The notes under the pieces are model-generated. The model searched no databases. It had not been told where the DNA came from and was given only the letters and a program-made list of their open reading frames with translations. The position numbers and the translations under genes were made by a program. This document shows, in pieces, positions 17,024-25,893 of a stretch of DNA of 64,000 nt (position 1 is the first letter of the stretch; every line of letters starts with the position of its first letter). Source of the stretch: Haloarcula sebkhae (lineage in GTDB: Archaea > Halobacteriota > Halobacteria > Halobacteriales > Haloarculaceae); assembly GCF_014647415.1 (NCBI RefSeq), contig NZ_BMPD01000001.1:186001-250000 (forward strand), given 5' to 3'.

Positions 17024-17668
17024 ATGAGCGTCATCTGTGAATTCGAATTGCAGTCCGCAGATATGCCGCTGTGTGCAGTCGCTGCCGAACTGAACACCCG
17101 GCTGATCGTCGACAACGTCGTCTCCGGGACAACCGACGAGCCGGCACTCGTGTTCTCCGCAACGGGCGTCGAACCGGACGCGCTCGAATCGGCGTTGCTC
17201 GGCGACGAATCAGTCGTGGAGTTCGTCGCCATGGACTCGGATATCGTCGAGTCACGGTATCGGGTCGTCCTCGATACGGATTACGTCGAAATGTACACCC
17301 AACTCGTCGACCGGCAGACGTATCCGATGGGTGCGCTCGTGACCGAGCACGGGTGGAAGGTGAGCACGCAGTTCGCCGACCGAGCAGATCTCGAAGCGTT
17401 CCGGGACGCCTGTCAGTCAAGCAGTGTCGCGTTCCGTCCGCATCGGCTCTGCGAGACGGAGCACGGCGGCGACAACTACGGGCTCACCGCTCCGCAGCGA
17501 GAGGCGCTGCTGGCAGCCCATCGACTGGGATATTTCGCCGTCCCTCGTGGGGCAGACCTGACGGAACTTTCAGCGGAACTCGGTACGACCACGTCCGCGA
17601 TTTCGGAGCGCCTCCGTCGTGGCACGGACCAGTTGATCGACCATACGATTGCCAGCTCCGAACAGTGA
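17024..17668 (+). CDS. HTH-10 (bacterio-opsin activator type) transcriptional regulator
   Basis: A 214-residue regulator. The N-terminal ~150 residues are an alpha/beta sensor-like domain typical of haloarchaeal Bat-family proteins (MSVICEFELQSADMPL, RYRVVLDTDYVEMY). The C-terminal HTH-10 region shows the family pattern LTAPQREALLAAHRLGYFAVPRGADLTELSAELGTTTSAISERLRRG, with Ser/Arg in the recognition helix. A TATA-rich stretch at about 17000 sits roughly 25 bases before the start. It lies 119 bases upstream of oleate hydratase on the same strand and could control it. No ligand-binding residues can be named. Confidence 0.88.
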   Translation: MSVICEFELQSADMPLCAVAAELNTRLIVDNVVSGTTDEPALVFSATGVEPDALESALLGDESVVEFVAMDSDIVESRYRVVLDTDYVEMYTQLVDRQTYPMGALVTEHGWKVSTQFADRADLEAFRDACQSSSVAFRPHRLCETEHGGDNYGLTAPQREALLAAHRLGYFAVPRGADLTELSAELGTTTSAISERLRRGTDQLIDHTIASSEQ

Positions 17669-17787
17669 CAGCCGGCTAGCCGGAGCGCGGCTATTTCGGC
17701 GAAATGACCTCTCTTATAAATTGCTGTACATATGTTGGCAACGGTTAGGGCTGGGACTTGCGTAGCACTACATGACGGTGATCCAAA

Positions 17788-19377
17788 ATGACGATTCAAC
17801 AGCACCCACACGTCACTGACCGCGAAGCACACTTCGTCGGGGGCGGTATTGCCTCCCTCGCTGGCGCGGCGTTCCTCGTCCGGGACGGCAACATGCCCGG
17901 CGAAAACATCCATGTCTACGAAAAGCTGGACGTCGTCGGTGGCGCGATGGACGGTGCCGGCGACCCGGACGAGGCATACCTGATCCGGGGCGGTCGGATG
18001 TTCAACTACCCGGCGTACGAATGTACGTGGGATCTCTTCGAGACGATTCCGTCACTCGAAGACGACTCGCGCTCGGTCAAAGACGTGATGGACGAGTTCA
18101 ACGAAGCGCACCCCTCGTACGCGAAAACACGGCTGATGCGCGAGGGCGAACGGATCGACGCGGGTGAGTACGGACTGACGCGCCAGCACCGGCAGTCGAT
18201 CGTTCGGTTGCTCCTCACGCCCGAACCGCGACTCGGTGACACGCGCATCGAAGAGTGGTTCGATGAGTCGTTCCTAGAGACGAACTTCTGGTACGTCTGG
18301 GCGACCATCTTCGCGTTCCAGCCGTGGCACAGCGTCGCCGAGGTCCGACGGTACATGTACCGCTTCCTCCAAGAGTTCCCGCGCCTGCACACCATGGAGG
18401 GTATCGACCGGACGAAGTACAACCAGTACGACTCGATGATCCTCCCGCTCCGGCGCTGGCTCGAAGACAGGGGCGTCTCCTTCGAGTACGGCCACGAGGT
18501 GACGGATATGGACATCGTCCCGTCGCGGACGGGACGTACCGTCGAGCAGCTCTACTGTGAGACCGACAGCGGAACCGAGACGGTCCCCGTCGAGCCGTCC
18601 GACCTCGTGTTCGTGACGAACGGGTCGATGACCGACGGCTCGTCTATCGGCGGGATGGACGAGGCCCCCGAACTGAACGAAACTGGCGCGTCGTGGGAAC
18701 TGTGGAAGTCCATCGCCGAGGACAACCCACAGTTCGGTAATCCGTCGGTGTTCGCGGACAACGTCACGGAGACGAAATGGGAGTCGTTCACCGTTACCCT
18801 GCACAACACCGAGCTGTTCGACCACATCGTCGATTTCACCAACGAGGAACCGGGCAACGGGCTCGTCACTTACCTCGGGTCGAACTGGCTGTTGTCGACG
18901 GTTGTCGCCGCACAGCCCCACTTCGCGAACCAGCCGGACGACGTGAAGGTATTCTGGGGCTACGCGCTGTTCCCGGATCGGGAAGGGAACTACGTGGAGA
19001 AACCGATGTCCGAGTGTACCGGCCGCGAGATCCTTCAGGAGCTGTGTTACCACCTGCAGTGCGAGGAACGGCTCCCGGAGATACTCGACGACGTGACCTG
19101 CATCCCGGTGATGATGCCGTTCATCACGGCGCACTTCCAGCCCCGGGAGCCCGGTGACCGGCCCGACGTCGTTCCGGACGGGTCGCACAATCTGGCGTTC
19201 CTCGGACAGTACGCCGAACAGCCACGGGACGTCGTGTTCACCGTCGAGTACTCCGTCCGGTCGGCGATGACCGCCGTCTACGAGATGCTCGACCTCGATC
19301 AGGAGGTGCCCCCGGTGAGCAAACACTACCGAGAGCCCGGTGTCATCGCGGACACTGTTCGCGCCGCGTACCGCTGA
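17788..19377 (+). CDS. ohyA: oleate hydratase (MCRA family flavoenzyme)
   Basis: A 529-residue FAD protein of the myosin-cross-reactive-antigen family, which adds water to cis-9 double bonds of unsaturated fatty acids to give 10-hydroxy acids. Seen are the dinucleotide-binding FVGGGIASLAGAAFLVRDG at residues 16-34, the family signature GGRMFNYPAYECTWDLFETIPS and the active-site-containing YNQYDSMILPLRRWLEDRGV. Later come VTNGSMTDGSSIGGMDEAP and the C-terminal QYAEQPRDVVFTVEYSVRSAM. Length fits (usual 520-650). Archaeal membranes are isoprenoid ethers, so the substrate is probably environmental fatty acid, making detoxification or scavenging the likely role. A TATA-like TTATAAA lies near 17713, so a leader of about 50 bases is possible. 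Confidence 0.92.
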   Translation: MTIQQHPHVTDREAHFVGGGIASLAGAAFLVRDGNMPGENIHVYEKLDVVGGAMDGAGDPDEAYLIRGGRMFNYPAYECTWDLFETIPSLEDDSRSVKDVMDEFNEAHPSYAKTRLMREGERIDAGEYGLTRQHRQSIVRLLLTPEPRLGDTRIEEWFDESFLETNFWYVWATIFAFQPWHSVAEVRRYMYRFLQEFPRLHTMEGIDRTKYNQYDSMILPLRRWLEDRGVSFEYGHEVTDMDIVPSRTGRTVEQLYCETDSGTETVPVEPSDLVFVTNGSMTDGSSIGGMDEAPELNETGASWELWKSIAEDNPQFGNPSVFADNVTETKWESFTVTLHNTELFDHIVDFTNEEPGNGLVTYLGSNWLLSTVVAAQPHFANQPDDVKVFWGYALFPDREGNYVEKPMSECTGREILQELCYHLQCEERLPEILDDVTCIPVMMPFITAHFQPREPGDRPDVVPDGSHNLAFLGQYAEQPRDVVFTVEYSVRSAMTAVYEMLDLDQEVPPVSKHYREPGVIADTVRAAYR

Positions 19378-19475
19378 GAAGCAAGGCGGTACAGGCGAGG
19401 ACATTCCAGTGTTTTAGTACGGTGACGGAGATGGGTGTGTATGCACACACCGACGCGCTCCGCCCGGAGGGTACG

Positions 19476-20810
19476 ATGGTAAACCTCGCGCTCTCGGCAG
19501 CACAGCTCGTACTCGCGCTCGTACTCGTCGGACTGAACGGCTTCTTCGTCGCCGCCGAGTTCGCCTTCGTCCGCGTTCGCGGCACATCGGTCGAACAGCT
19601 CGCTGACGAAGGCCGGGCCGGCGCAGGCTCGCTTCAGGCAGTGATGGCGGACCTAGACAACTATCTCGCGGTGACCCAGCTCGGGATTACGCTTGCCTCG
19701 CTGGGACTGGGGTGGGTCGGTGAGCCCGCCGTCGCAGCGCTGCTTGAACCCGTCCTCGCCCCGGTACTGCCGGAGAGCTTCCTTCACGTCGTTGCGTTCG
19801 CAATCGGGTTCACCATCATCACGTTCCTCCACGTCGTCTTCGGTGAACTCGCGCCGAAGACGTTCGCTATTGCTCGGACTGAGCGGCTCTCGCTGTTGCT
19901 CGCGCCGCCGATGAAGCCGCTTTACTATCTGTTCTATCCCGGTATCGTCGTGTTCAACGGCTCGGCAAACGCCTTTACGCAATTGCTGGGTGTCCCACCG
20001 GCGTCGGAAACGGACGAGACACTTGGCGAGCGCGAGATACGCCGGGTGCTTGCTCAGTCCGGCGAAGAGGGGAACATCGACGCGGCGGAGGTCGACATGA
20101 TAGAACGCGTGTTCGACCTCGACGATACGGTCGTCCGGGAGGTCATGGTCCCGGGTCCCGACGTTGTGAGCGTGCCAGCCAACGCCACGCTGTCGGATAT
20201 CCGGTCGGTCGTCCTCGCTGAGGGACACACCCGGTATCCGGTGGTCGACGCCGACGACAGCGACCAGATCGTCGGGTTCATCGACGTCAAGGACGTGTTG
20301 CGGGCCGGCGAAGAAGACAGCGAGAACGTAACTGCCGGCGACATCGCCCGCGAGATACCGGTCGTCCCGGAGACGACAGCGATCAACGATCTCCTGTTGC
20401 AGTTCAGGCAAGACCGCCGGCAGATGGCCGCGGTCATCGACGAGTGGGGGTCGCTGGAGGGTATCGCGACGATCGAGGACGTAGTCGAGGCCGTCGTCGG
20501 CGACCTGCGCGACGAGTTCGATGTCGATGGCCGCGAACACGCGATCCGCAAGCAGAGCGACGGGAGGTACGACGCCGACGGCGGCGTTCCGCTATCGACA
20601 GTGGGCGAGGCGCTCGGTGTCGACCTCGATATGGACGCGGTCGAAACCATCGGCGGACTGGTGCTGAGTCAGCTCGACCGCGCGCCGGCGGTCGGCGACA
20701 CCGCTGAAGCAGCCGGACACGTGTTCGAGGTGACGAGCGTCGACGGAACCCGAATCTCGACGGTCGAGATAAGCAAGGGCGACGCTGACGACTCGCTGTC
20801 GACCGAGTGA
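19476..20810 (+). CDS. DUF21/CBS-pair/CorC membrane protein (hemolysin-C/CNNM-like)
   Basis: A 444-residue protein with the DUF21 membrane domain in its first ~190 residues (four hydrophobic segments; motif LVGLNGFFVAAEFAFVRVR). A CBS pair follows at about 200-330 (VREVMVPGPDVVSVPANATLS, VVPETTAINDLLLQFRQDRRQMAAVIDEWGSLEGIATIEDVVE), then a CorC_HlyC domain. The family is linked to Mg2+/Co2+ export or regulation. The start at 19476 was chosen because GGAGG at 19466-19470 stands five bases before it, a real Shine-Dalgarno site in a genome with many leaderless genes. A longer form from 19422 is possible. Confidence 0.88.
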   Translation: MVNLALSAAQLVLALVLVGLNGFFVAAEFAFVRVRGTSVEQLADEGRAGAGSLQAVMADLDNYLAVTQLGITLASLGLGWVGEPAVAALLEPVLAPVLPESFLHVVAFAIGFTIITFLHVVFGELAPKTFAIARTERLSLLLAPPMKPLYYLFYPGIVVFNGSANAFTQLLGVPPASETDETLGEREIRRVLAQSGEEGNIDAAEVDMIERVFDLDDTVVREVMVPGPDVVSVPANATLSDIRSVVLAEGHTRYPVVDADDSDQIVGFIDVKDVLRAGEEDSENVTAGDIAREIPVVPETTAINDLLLQFRQDRRQMAAVIDEWGSLEGIATIEDVVEAVVGDLRDEFDVDGREHAIRKQSDGRYDADGGVPLSTVGEALGVDLDMDAVETIGGLVLSQLDRAPAVGDTAEAAGHVFEVTSVDGTRISTVEISKGDADDSLSTE

Positions 20811-20817
20811 GTGACGG

Positions 20818-22008
20818 TCAGAAGAACTCGCCCAGATAGACGGATTCGGGCTTGAAAACGTCCGCAATCGGCTCGCGAGCCGACTCATCGTGTATCTCCA
20901 GATCAGCCAGGCGTTCAGCTGCACCGACGCCGTGCGTACCGACGGCCAGCTGGGAGAGCGTCGCGATGTCGACGGCCATATCGGCTGCCGAATCGGCAGA
21001 TGGAAGCTGATCGACCGTTGCGGTCCCACCGCTCACTGACAGACGGAACAGACCGTCGTTGCGGTCGAGCAACGGGTCGCTGACCGAGAGCGTACAGTCG
21101 AGATCGCCCCCGTGCCAGTCGAGGCGTTCGAGGTGGCCCACGTCGGTCAGCCGAACCATCGGCCCGGTTTCGACCGTGCAGTCGACCGCGCCGGGGTCGT
21201 CGACACGATGGAGGAGGTCAGTGTCAGGCGGTAGCTGGAGCGTGACGCGCTCGATCTGTGCCCCGTGGTGCCCGAGGAACGCGAACAGCGCGCGGCGGGC
21301 TTCCTCGTCGACGGCCGCGAAGTTCGAGACCGAGAGCGTGTGGTCAGCATCGTCCGCGACGGTGTACACGAGATATCCACGGAGGTCGCCGTCGCGTTCG
21401 TAGCCGTAGCAGTACGGGACGCCGCCGCCGTCCCAGTCGGCGAGGGTCCGCTCGCGCCACCACGCTTCCGAGCGCCGGAGCGAGAGCGCCGTTCCGGCAG
21501 CCGCAGCGGTCTCGACCCCGCGGAGCCGCTCCCAGTCGTCGGCGTCTAGACGGACCAGCTGTCCGGCGGTGTCGTAGCTCGGGAACGCCGACGGCGGCAG
21601 GTCGAAGCGGCGATAAGTGTTCGCCGTTCCCCAGCCCAGGCGGTGGTAGAACGGCGTCGAAAACGGCCAGAGGGCGACGAAGCCGACATCTGATTCGCGG
21701 TACTCACACAGTGCGTGTCGACAGAGATCGGCGGCGAACCCCTGCCCGCGGTGTTCTGGCGGCGTTGCCACCGCACCGAGGCCACCGACCGTCGTCGCCG
21801 CGCCGCGGACGGTCGTATCGAGGAAGTACAGCTTGCAGACCGCCCGGAGGGTGTCACCGTCGTAGAGGCCCCGCTGGTCGAACAGTGACGGTGGCCAATC
21901 GCTGTCTGCGTCTGGCATTATAGGCCCCTTGCTGGGCGTAAACGCGTACTGGAGTATCCGCTGGCAGGCTTCGCGGTCAGTCGCCGGGACGGGGCGGAAC
22001 TCGGACAT
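20818..22008 (-). CDS. Eis-like GNAT acetyltransferase with SCP2-type C-terminal domain
   Basis: A 396-residue protein with the three-part layout of the Eis family: an N-terminal GNAT domain (VGGLGAVATPPEHRGQGFAADL, acetyl-CoA motif HRGQGFA, then LWPFSTPFYHRLGWGTAN), a second degenerate GNAT fold and a C-terminal sterol-carrier-like domain (GPMVRLTDVGHLERLDW). The terminal carboxylate (LGEFF) is a catalytic feature in Mycobacterium Eis. That enzyme acetylates aminoglycosides and Lys side chains; the substrate here is unknown. It is convergent with the CorC-like gene and separated by seven bases. Confidence 0.88.
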   Translation of the reverse strand: MSEFRPVPATDREACQRILQYAFTPSKGPIMPDADSDWPPSLFDQRGLYDGDTLRAVCKLYFLDTTVRGAATTVGGLGAVATPPEHRGQGFAADLCRHALCEYRESDVGFVALWPFSTPFYHRLGWGTANTYRRFDLPPSAFPSYDTAGQLVRLDADDWERLRGVETAAAAGTALSLRRSEAWWRERTLADWDGGGVPYCYGYERDGDLRGYLVYTVADDADHTLSVSNFAAVDEEARRALFAFLGHHGAQIERVTLQLPPDTDLLHRVDDPGAVDCTVETGPMVRLTDVGHLERLDWHGGDLDCTLSVSDPLLDRNDGLFRLSVSGGTATVDQLPSADSAADMAVDIATLSQLAVGTHGVGAAERLADLEIHDESAREPIADVFKPESVYLGEFF

Positions 22009-22086
22009 ATCGTTGCAGGCGGTCGCCAGCTACAGAAACCTAGTCATCTGCGGGCCGGCGTCGCGGTCCTTCTCGGGAGTGGGTCG

Positions 22087-23151
22087 TCACGGCACGTACC
22101 AGATACCCCGGTCCTGGTCGAGGAGCGACCCGACGACGATGTGTGGGAGCGCAACGATGCTGATAAACATGCTCCAGAACGCCACCGCACCGGGGAGCAG
22201 GTTGCCTGTTCCCAGCGGGTTCGGGAACGCCCAGTAGACGGCGACAAGGACGCCAAAAGTGGCCAGCGCCCCGACGACGAGGACGATCCAGGCGCGCAAC
22301 GCGACGGTCGAGGCGTCCGCGCCGCCGAGCAGGTCCCAGCGCTCGTCGCCGGCCGGCTCCGTTTCGACGGACGCCGTCCGCGCCACCTGCCGGGCGGAGT
22401 ACCAGAACGGGAAGTACAGGCCGACGGCGACGAGGACCGGAACGAACGCGAAGTATGTCGTGAGCAGGAGCGACTCCCCGGCGTCGACGAGCCAGGAGCG
22501 GCCGCCGCCGCGGACGTAGCCCAGCACGATATGCGCCGTCAGAGCGAGCCCGTAGCCCGAACCGATAACGAGCCGGGTCGTGTCGAACGATCCTGCGTAC
22601 GACGAGAGTGCACCGGGTTCGACGAGACCGACCATCAGCGAACTGAACGCGTGGAACGTCTGTGGCCAGAACACGATGGGGACGAGCATCACCGCGCCGC
22701 CCCGGACAGCCGCCGCCAGCCCGCGCTGGAACCGGGTCTGCAGGTGGTCGGTGCCGCTCGTGGCTTCCAGCACTTGCAGGCCACCGAGACCGCCCTTCGC
22801 CATAGCGACGGTCAACGCGAGTGCGAGGCCGGCGACTGGTGCTGTGAGGAACAGTCCGACGAACCCGCTGATAGCCGCCAGATACACCGCGACGTAGCGC
22901 CAGCGGAACGAGGGGCGACGGCGACGGAGGTTCTCGAAGTGTTCGTACCCGCCGTGGGGAAGATTGAGTGCGACCATCCCGACGAGGTACACCACCATCT
23001 GTGCCCGGAGCGGAACGCGGACCTCGGCAGCGCTGAGGAGACCGAAAATGACAGCAAGTACCAGCAGGCTCGCCCGCGAAAGCAAAAGCGACGGATGGCG
23101 GTCGGTGTCCCGATGCCACTGCCAGACGGACCCCAGGCCGGTCGTGGGCAT
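22087..23151 (-). CDS. brp: Brp/Blh-family beta-carotene 15,15'-dioxygenase
   Basis: A 354-residue polytopic membrane enzyme of the Brp/Blh family, which cleaves beta-carotene into two retinals for rhodopsins. The iron-ligand histidines are in NLPHGGYEHFEN near residues 64-69, ALTAHIVLGY and SIVALPHIVVG near the C-terminus. About eight hydrophobic segments are visible. It is divergent from the phytoene desaturase gene with 143 bases between, so carotenoid formation and cleavage genes share a control region. No opsin gene is in the window. Some members, such as Halobacterium Brp, act redundantly with Blh. Confidence 0.92.
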   Translation of the reverse strand: MPTTGLGSVWQWHRDTDRHPSLLLSRASLLVLAVIFGLLSAAEVRVPLRAQMVVYLVGMVALNLPHGGYEHFENLRRRRPSFRWRYVAVYLAAISGFVGLFLTAPVAGLALALTVAMAKGGLGGLQVLEATSGTDHLQTRFQRGLAAAVRGGAVMLVPIVFWPQTFHAFSSLMVGLVEPGALSSYAGSFDTTRLVIGSGYGLALTAHIVLGYVRGGGRSWLVDAGESLLLTTYFAFVPVLVAVGLYFPFWYSARQVARTASVETEPAGDERWDLLGGADASTVALRAWIVLVVGALATFGVLVAVYWAFPNPLGTGNLLPGAVAFWSMFISIVALPHIVVGSLLDQDRGIWYVP

Positions 23152-23294
23152 ATCGCGAGCCTAGGGAAATACTCACAATAAACGATGCAATGGATTCCAG
23201 CAGACTGGGAACAGACCGATGAATTGACTGAATAGATATCCGTTGTGAGGCTCTGGGAATCCGAGGAACCCTTTTTCAGGCATAGTCGTTAGCA
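23152..23294. promoter_or_regulatory. divergent brp/crtI control region
   Basis: 143 bases with start codons pointing away at both ends. TTTTTC at about 23273 is the most AT-rich stretch before crtI, and an AATAAA-type element lies about 30 bases before brp. Two GGATTCC/GGAATCC half-sites in inverted orientation stand about 50 bases apart. I cannot identify a classical Bat-binding sequence with confidence. Confidence 0.4.
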
Positions 23295-24824
23295 ATGGGT
23301 ATGCGTGATGGCCTCCCTCGTGACCGGACGGTGACCGTCGTCGGCGGCGGCTTCGGCGGCCTCTCTGCTGCGTGCTATCTGGCCGACGCCGGGGCCGACG
23401 TGCGATTGCTCGAACGCCACGACCGCCTCGGCGGCCACGCGGGCGTCCTTGAACGCGACGGCTTCCGATTCGATACCGGTCCGTCGTGGTATCTGATGCC
23501 CGACGTGTTCGAGCGCTTCTTCGGGCATTTCGACCGCGAGCCGAGCGATTACTACGAACTGGAGCGGCTAGATCCCCAGTACCGGGTGTTCTGGAAGGAC
23601 GGCGACCGTGTGGCGATGCGTCCAAACCGCGAGAACGCGTACGAGGTGTTCGAGTCCTACGAGGACGGAGCCGGCGACGCGCTGGTCGAGTATCTCGACC
23701 GAGCCGAGCAGAACTACGACCTCGCGATGGACCGGGTCGTCTACGAGGGCCGCGAACGGCTGCGTGACTACGTCGACACCGACCTCCTCCCGCTCGCGCC
23801 GCGGGCACGGCTGTTCGGGTCGATGGACGACTACGTCAGCCGCTACATCGACCACCCGAAACTCCGGCAGTTGCTGGAATACACGCTTGTGTTTCTCGGC
23901 GGCGCGCCACACAACACCCCGGCACTGTACAGCATCATGAGCCACGTCGACCTGAACATGAACGTGTTCTACCCGGAGGGCGGCATCGCCGGCGTCGTCG
24001 ACGGACTCGGGTCGCTGGCTCGGGAACTCGGCGTCGACATCCAGACCGGGACCGAGGTCCAGCACATCGCCGGCGAGTCAGGAGCATTCGAGCTGACCAC
24101 CGAGGACGGCGTCGTCACGTCCGACCTCGTGGTCAGTAACGCCAACCCCGCATACACCGAGCAGAATCTGCTCGACCCCGCCGTTCGCGACCACGACCCG
24201 GACCACTGGGACGACCAGACGTACGCGCCGTCGGCGTTCATGCTGTATCTCGGCGTCGAGGGCGACGTGGACCCACTCGCCCACCATTCGCTGGTCCTGC
24301 CGACAGACTGGGACGACCACTTCCAGCAGATATTCGACCGTCCGGCGTGGCCCGACGACCCCGCGTACTACCTGTCGGTCACGTCGAAGACCGACGAGAC
24401 AGTCGCTCCCGACGGCCACCACGCCGTCGTTATTCTGGTCCCAATCGCGCCGGGGCTGGACGACAGCCCTGACATCCGCAAGGAGTACCGGGAGTTCGTT
24501 CTGGACGACCTCGCCGAACAGACCGACGTGGACCTCCGCGACCGCATCGTCGTTGAAGAGACGGCGTGCGTCAGCGAGTTCGCCGAGCGCTACGGCGACC
24601 CCCAGGGGACGGCGCTCGGACTGGCACACACGCTGTTCCAGACCGGACCGCTCCGCCCCGGCCACCGAGCCGGCCTTGACGGCCTCTATTACACCGGGGC
24701 CTACACGACGCCCGGCATCGGGATGCCAATGTGTCTTATCAGCGGCGAACACACCGCCCGGGACATCATCGAAGACAGCCCGGTCGAGACGAAACAGGAC
24801 CGCTCGGCCTCGACGGCGGACTGA
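23295..24824 (+). CDS. crtI: CrtI-type phytoene desaturase / carotenoid oxidoreductase
   Basis: A 509-residue FAD-dependent oxidoreductase. The Rossmann motif is VTVVGGGFGGLSAACYLADAG at residues 13-33 with the family extension RLGGHAGVLERDGFRFDTGPSWYLMPDVFE. The C-terminal FAD signature is GLYYTGAYTTPGIGMPMCLISGEHTA. It introduces double bonds in phytoene on the way to lycopene. Its divergent partner brp cleaves beta-carotene, so the pair ties pigment formation to retinal. Haloarchaea have several CrtI paralogues, including CrtD-type 3,4-desaturases of the bacterioruberin path, so the exact desaturation step is not settled. An alternative ATG is six bases downstream. Confidence 0.9.
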   Translation: MGMRDGLPRDRTVTVVGGGFGGLSAACYLADAGADVRLLERHDRLGGHAGVLERDGFRFDTGPSWYLMPDVFERFFGHFDREPSDYYELERLDPQYRVFWKDGDRVAMRPNRENAYEVFESYEDGAGDALVEYLDRAEQNYDLAMDRVVYEGRERLRDYVDTDLLPLAPRARLFGSMDDYVSRYIDHPKLRQLLEYTLVFLGGAPHNTPALYSIMSHVDLNMNVFYPEGGIAGVVDGLGSLARELGVDIQTGTEVQHIAGESGAFELTTEDGVVTSDLVVSNANPAYTEQNLLDPAVRDHDPDHWDDQTYAPSAFMLYLGVEGDVDPLAHHSLVLPTDWDDHFQQIFDRPAWPDDPAYYLSVTSKTDETVAPDGHHAVVILVPIAPGLDDSPDIRKEYREFVLDDLAEQTDVDLRDRIVVEETACVSEFAERYGDPQGTALGLAHTLFQTGPLRPGHRAGLDGLYYTGAYTTPGIGMPMCLISGEHTARDIIEDSPVETKQDRSASTAD

Positions 24825-24910
24825 CGCCGCCCGCTGTACGGGAAGTGTCCGCGAACCGTCCAAAGTATCCATGGCACCGTTGCACACACTGCGGCAGAGC
24901 CTCGAACAGC

Positions 24911-24918
24911 TTATTATC
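24911..24918 (+). promoter_or_regulatory. TATA box of the phosphoribosyltransferase gene
   Basis: TTATTATC about 25 bases before the ATG at 24939; leaderless arrangement. Confidence 0.5.
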
Positions 24919-24938
24919 CCGCTTCAGGTAACGGGGGC

Positions 24939-25487
24939 ATGGAGAAGCTCCGCGAGTCGCTACACGAGGCCCCGATCATCGACAAGGATGGATACTCCTA
25001 CCTGGTCCACCCGCTCAGCAATGGCGTCCCGATGCTGGAGCCGGAACTCCTCCGCGAGGTCGTCGTCGGCGTGACACGGGCCGCCGACCTCGACGTGGAC
25101 AAGATCGTCGCGCCGGAGGCGATGGGCATCCACATCGCGACCGCGCTCTCGCTGCAGACGGATATCCCGCTCGTGGTCATCCGGAAGCGTTCCTACGGCC
25201 TTGAGGATGAGGTCCCGCTGCACAAGACCACCGGCTACTCCGAGTCGGAGATGTTCATCAACGACATCGAGGCGGGCGACGACCTGCTCATCGTCGACGA
25301 CCTGCTCTCGACCGGCGGGACAATGGCCGCCATCTGCGAGGCGCTCGACGACATCGGGGCGGACATCTCGGATATCGTCGTCGTCTTCCGGAAACAGGGC
25401 GACTCAGCGCTCGACGACACCGACTACGATGTGACCAGCCTGCTCGACATCTCGGTCGACCAGAACGGCGTTACCATCCACGACTGA
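24939..25487 (+). CDS. hpt: HGPRTase-like purine phosphoribosyltransferase
   Basis: A 182-residue type I phosphoribosyltransferase. The PRPP loop is DLLIVDDLLSTGGTMAAICEAL at about 110-131, preceded by the base-side segment VVIRKRSYGLEDEVPLHKTTGYSESEMF. The N-terminal IDKDGYSYLVHPLSNGVPMLEPELL is typical of archaeal Apt/Hpt-like proteins. Members salvage purine bases (hypoxanthine, guanine or adenine) to nucleotides. Base specificity of the haloarchaeal branch cannot be told by eye, hence the cautious name. It has its own promoter and a convergent neighbour downstream. Confidence 0.88.
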   Translation: MEKLRESLHEAPIIDKDGYSYLVHPLSNGVPMLEPELLREVVVGVTRAADLDVDKIVAPEAMGIHIATALSLQTDIPLVVIRKRSYGLEDEVPLHKTTGYSESEMFINDIEAGDDLLIVDDLLSTGGTMAAICEALDDIGADISDIVVVFRKQGDSALDDTDYDVTSLLDISVDQNGVTIHD

Positions 25488-25506
25488 GTCGGCAGTTGGG
25501 GCCGGC

Positions 25507-25809
25507 TTATTCTCGTTCGACAGCGGCGGCCATGTGCTCCCGGGCTTCCTCGGGCGTCATCCCGCGAACGCCGCACGCACAGGAGAGCAGGTCGGGGTCG
25601 GTCAGATCGTCGACCTCCTCAGCGCTGGCCCGTTCGAGCGCGTCATCCTCGGCGTCATAGTCGAAAGTCACCCGGTACGTGACCTGTGCCACACCCTCGA
25701 TCTGGTGAGATTCGTTGGGATCGGGGTTTGCGATGGCTTCAGCGTGTTCCTCCTGCATCGCGGACTTCCACTGTTCGAGGTTCGCCTCGGGGTCCGAATC
25801 GTCAGGCAT
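25507..25809 (-). CDS. small acidic haloarchaeal protein with a CxC motif
   Basis: A 100-residue, very acidic protein of a family I cannot name. The middle region VTYRVTFDYDAEDDALERASAEEVDDL looks like a short strand-helix domain. The C-terminal LLSCACGVRGMTPEEAREHMAAAVERE carries a Cys-Ala-Cys pair that could hold a metal or be redox active. No signal peptide or membrane segment is present. It is convergent with the phosphoribosyltransferase gene. Codon usage and GC match neighbours, supporting a real gene. Confidence 0.7.
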   Translation of the reverse strand: MPDDSDPEANLEQWKSAMQEEHAEAIANPDPNESHQIEGVAQVTYRVTFDYDAEDDALERASAEEVDDLTDPDLLSCACGVRGMTPEEAREHMAAAVERE

Positions 25810-25893
25810 ACGCTGGCTGTCGGCGGGGAGACTGAAAAAGCGAGTGCTGGCGACCCGGTCAGGCGGGAGCCGAGAAAGAGTTCCGTTCTCGGA

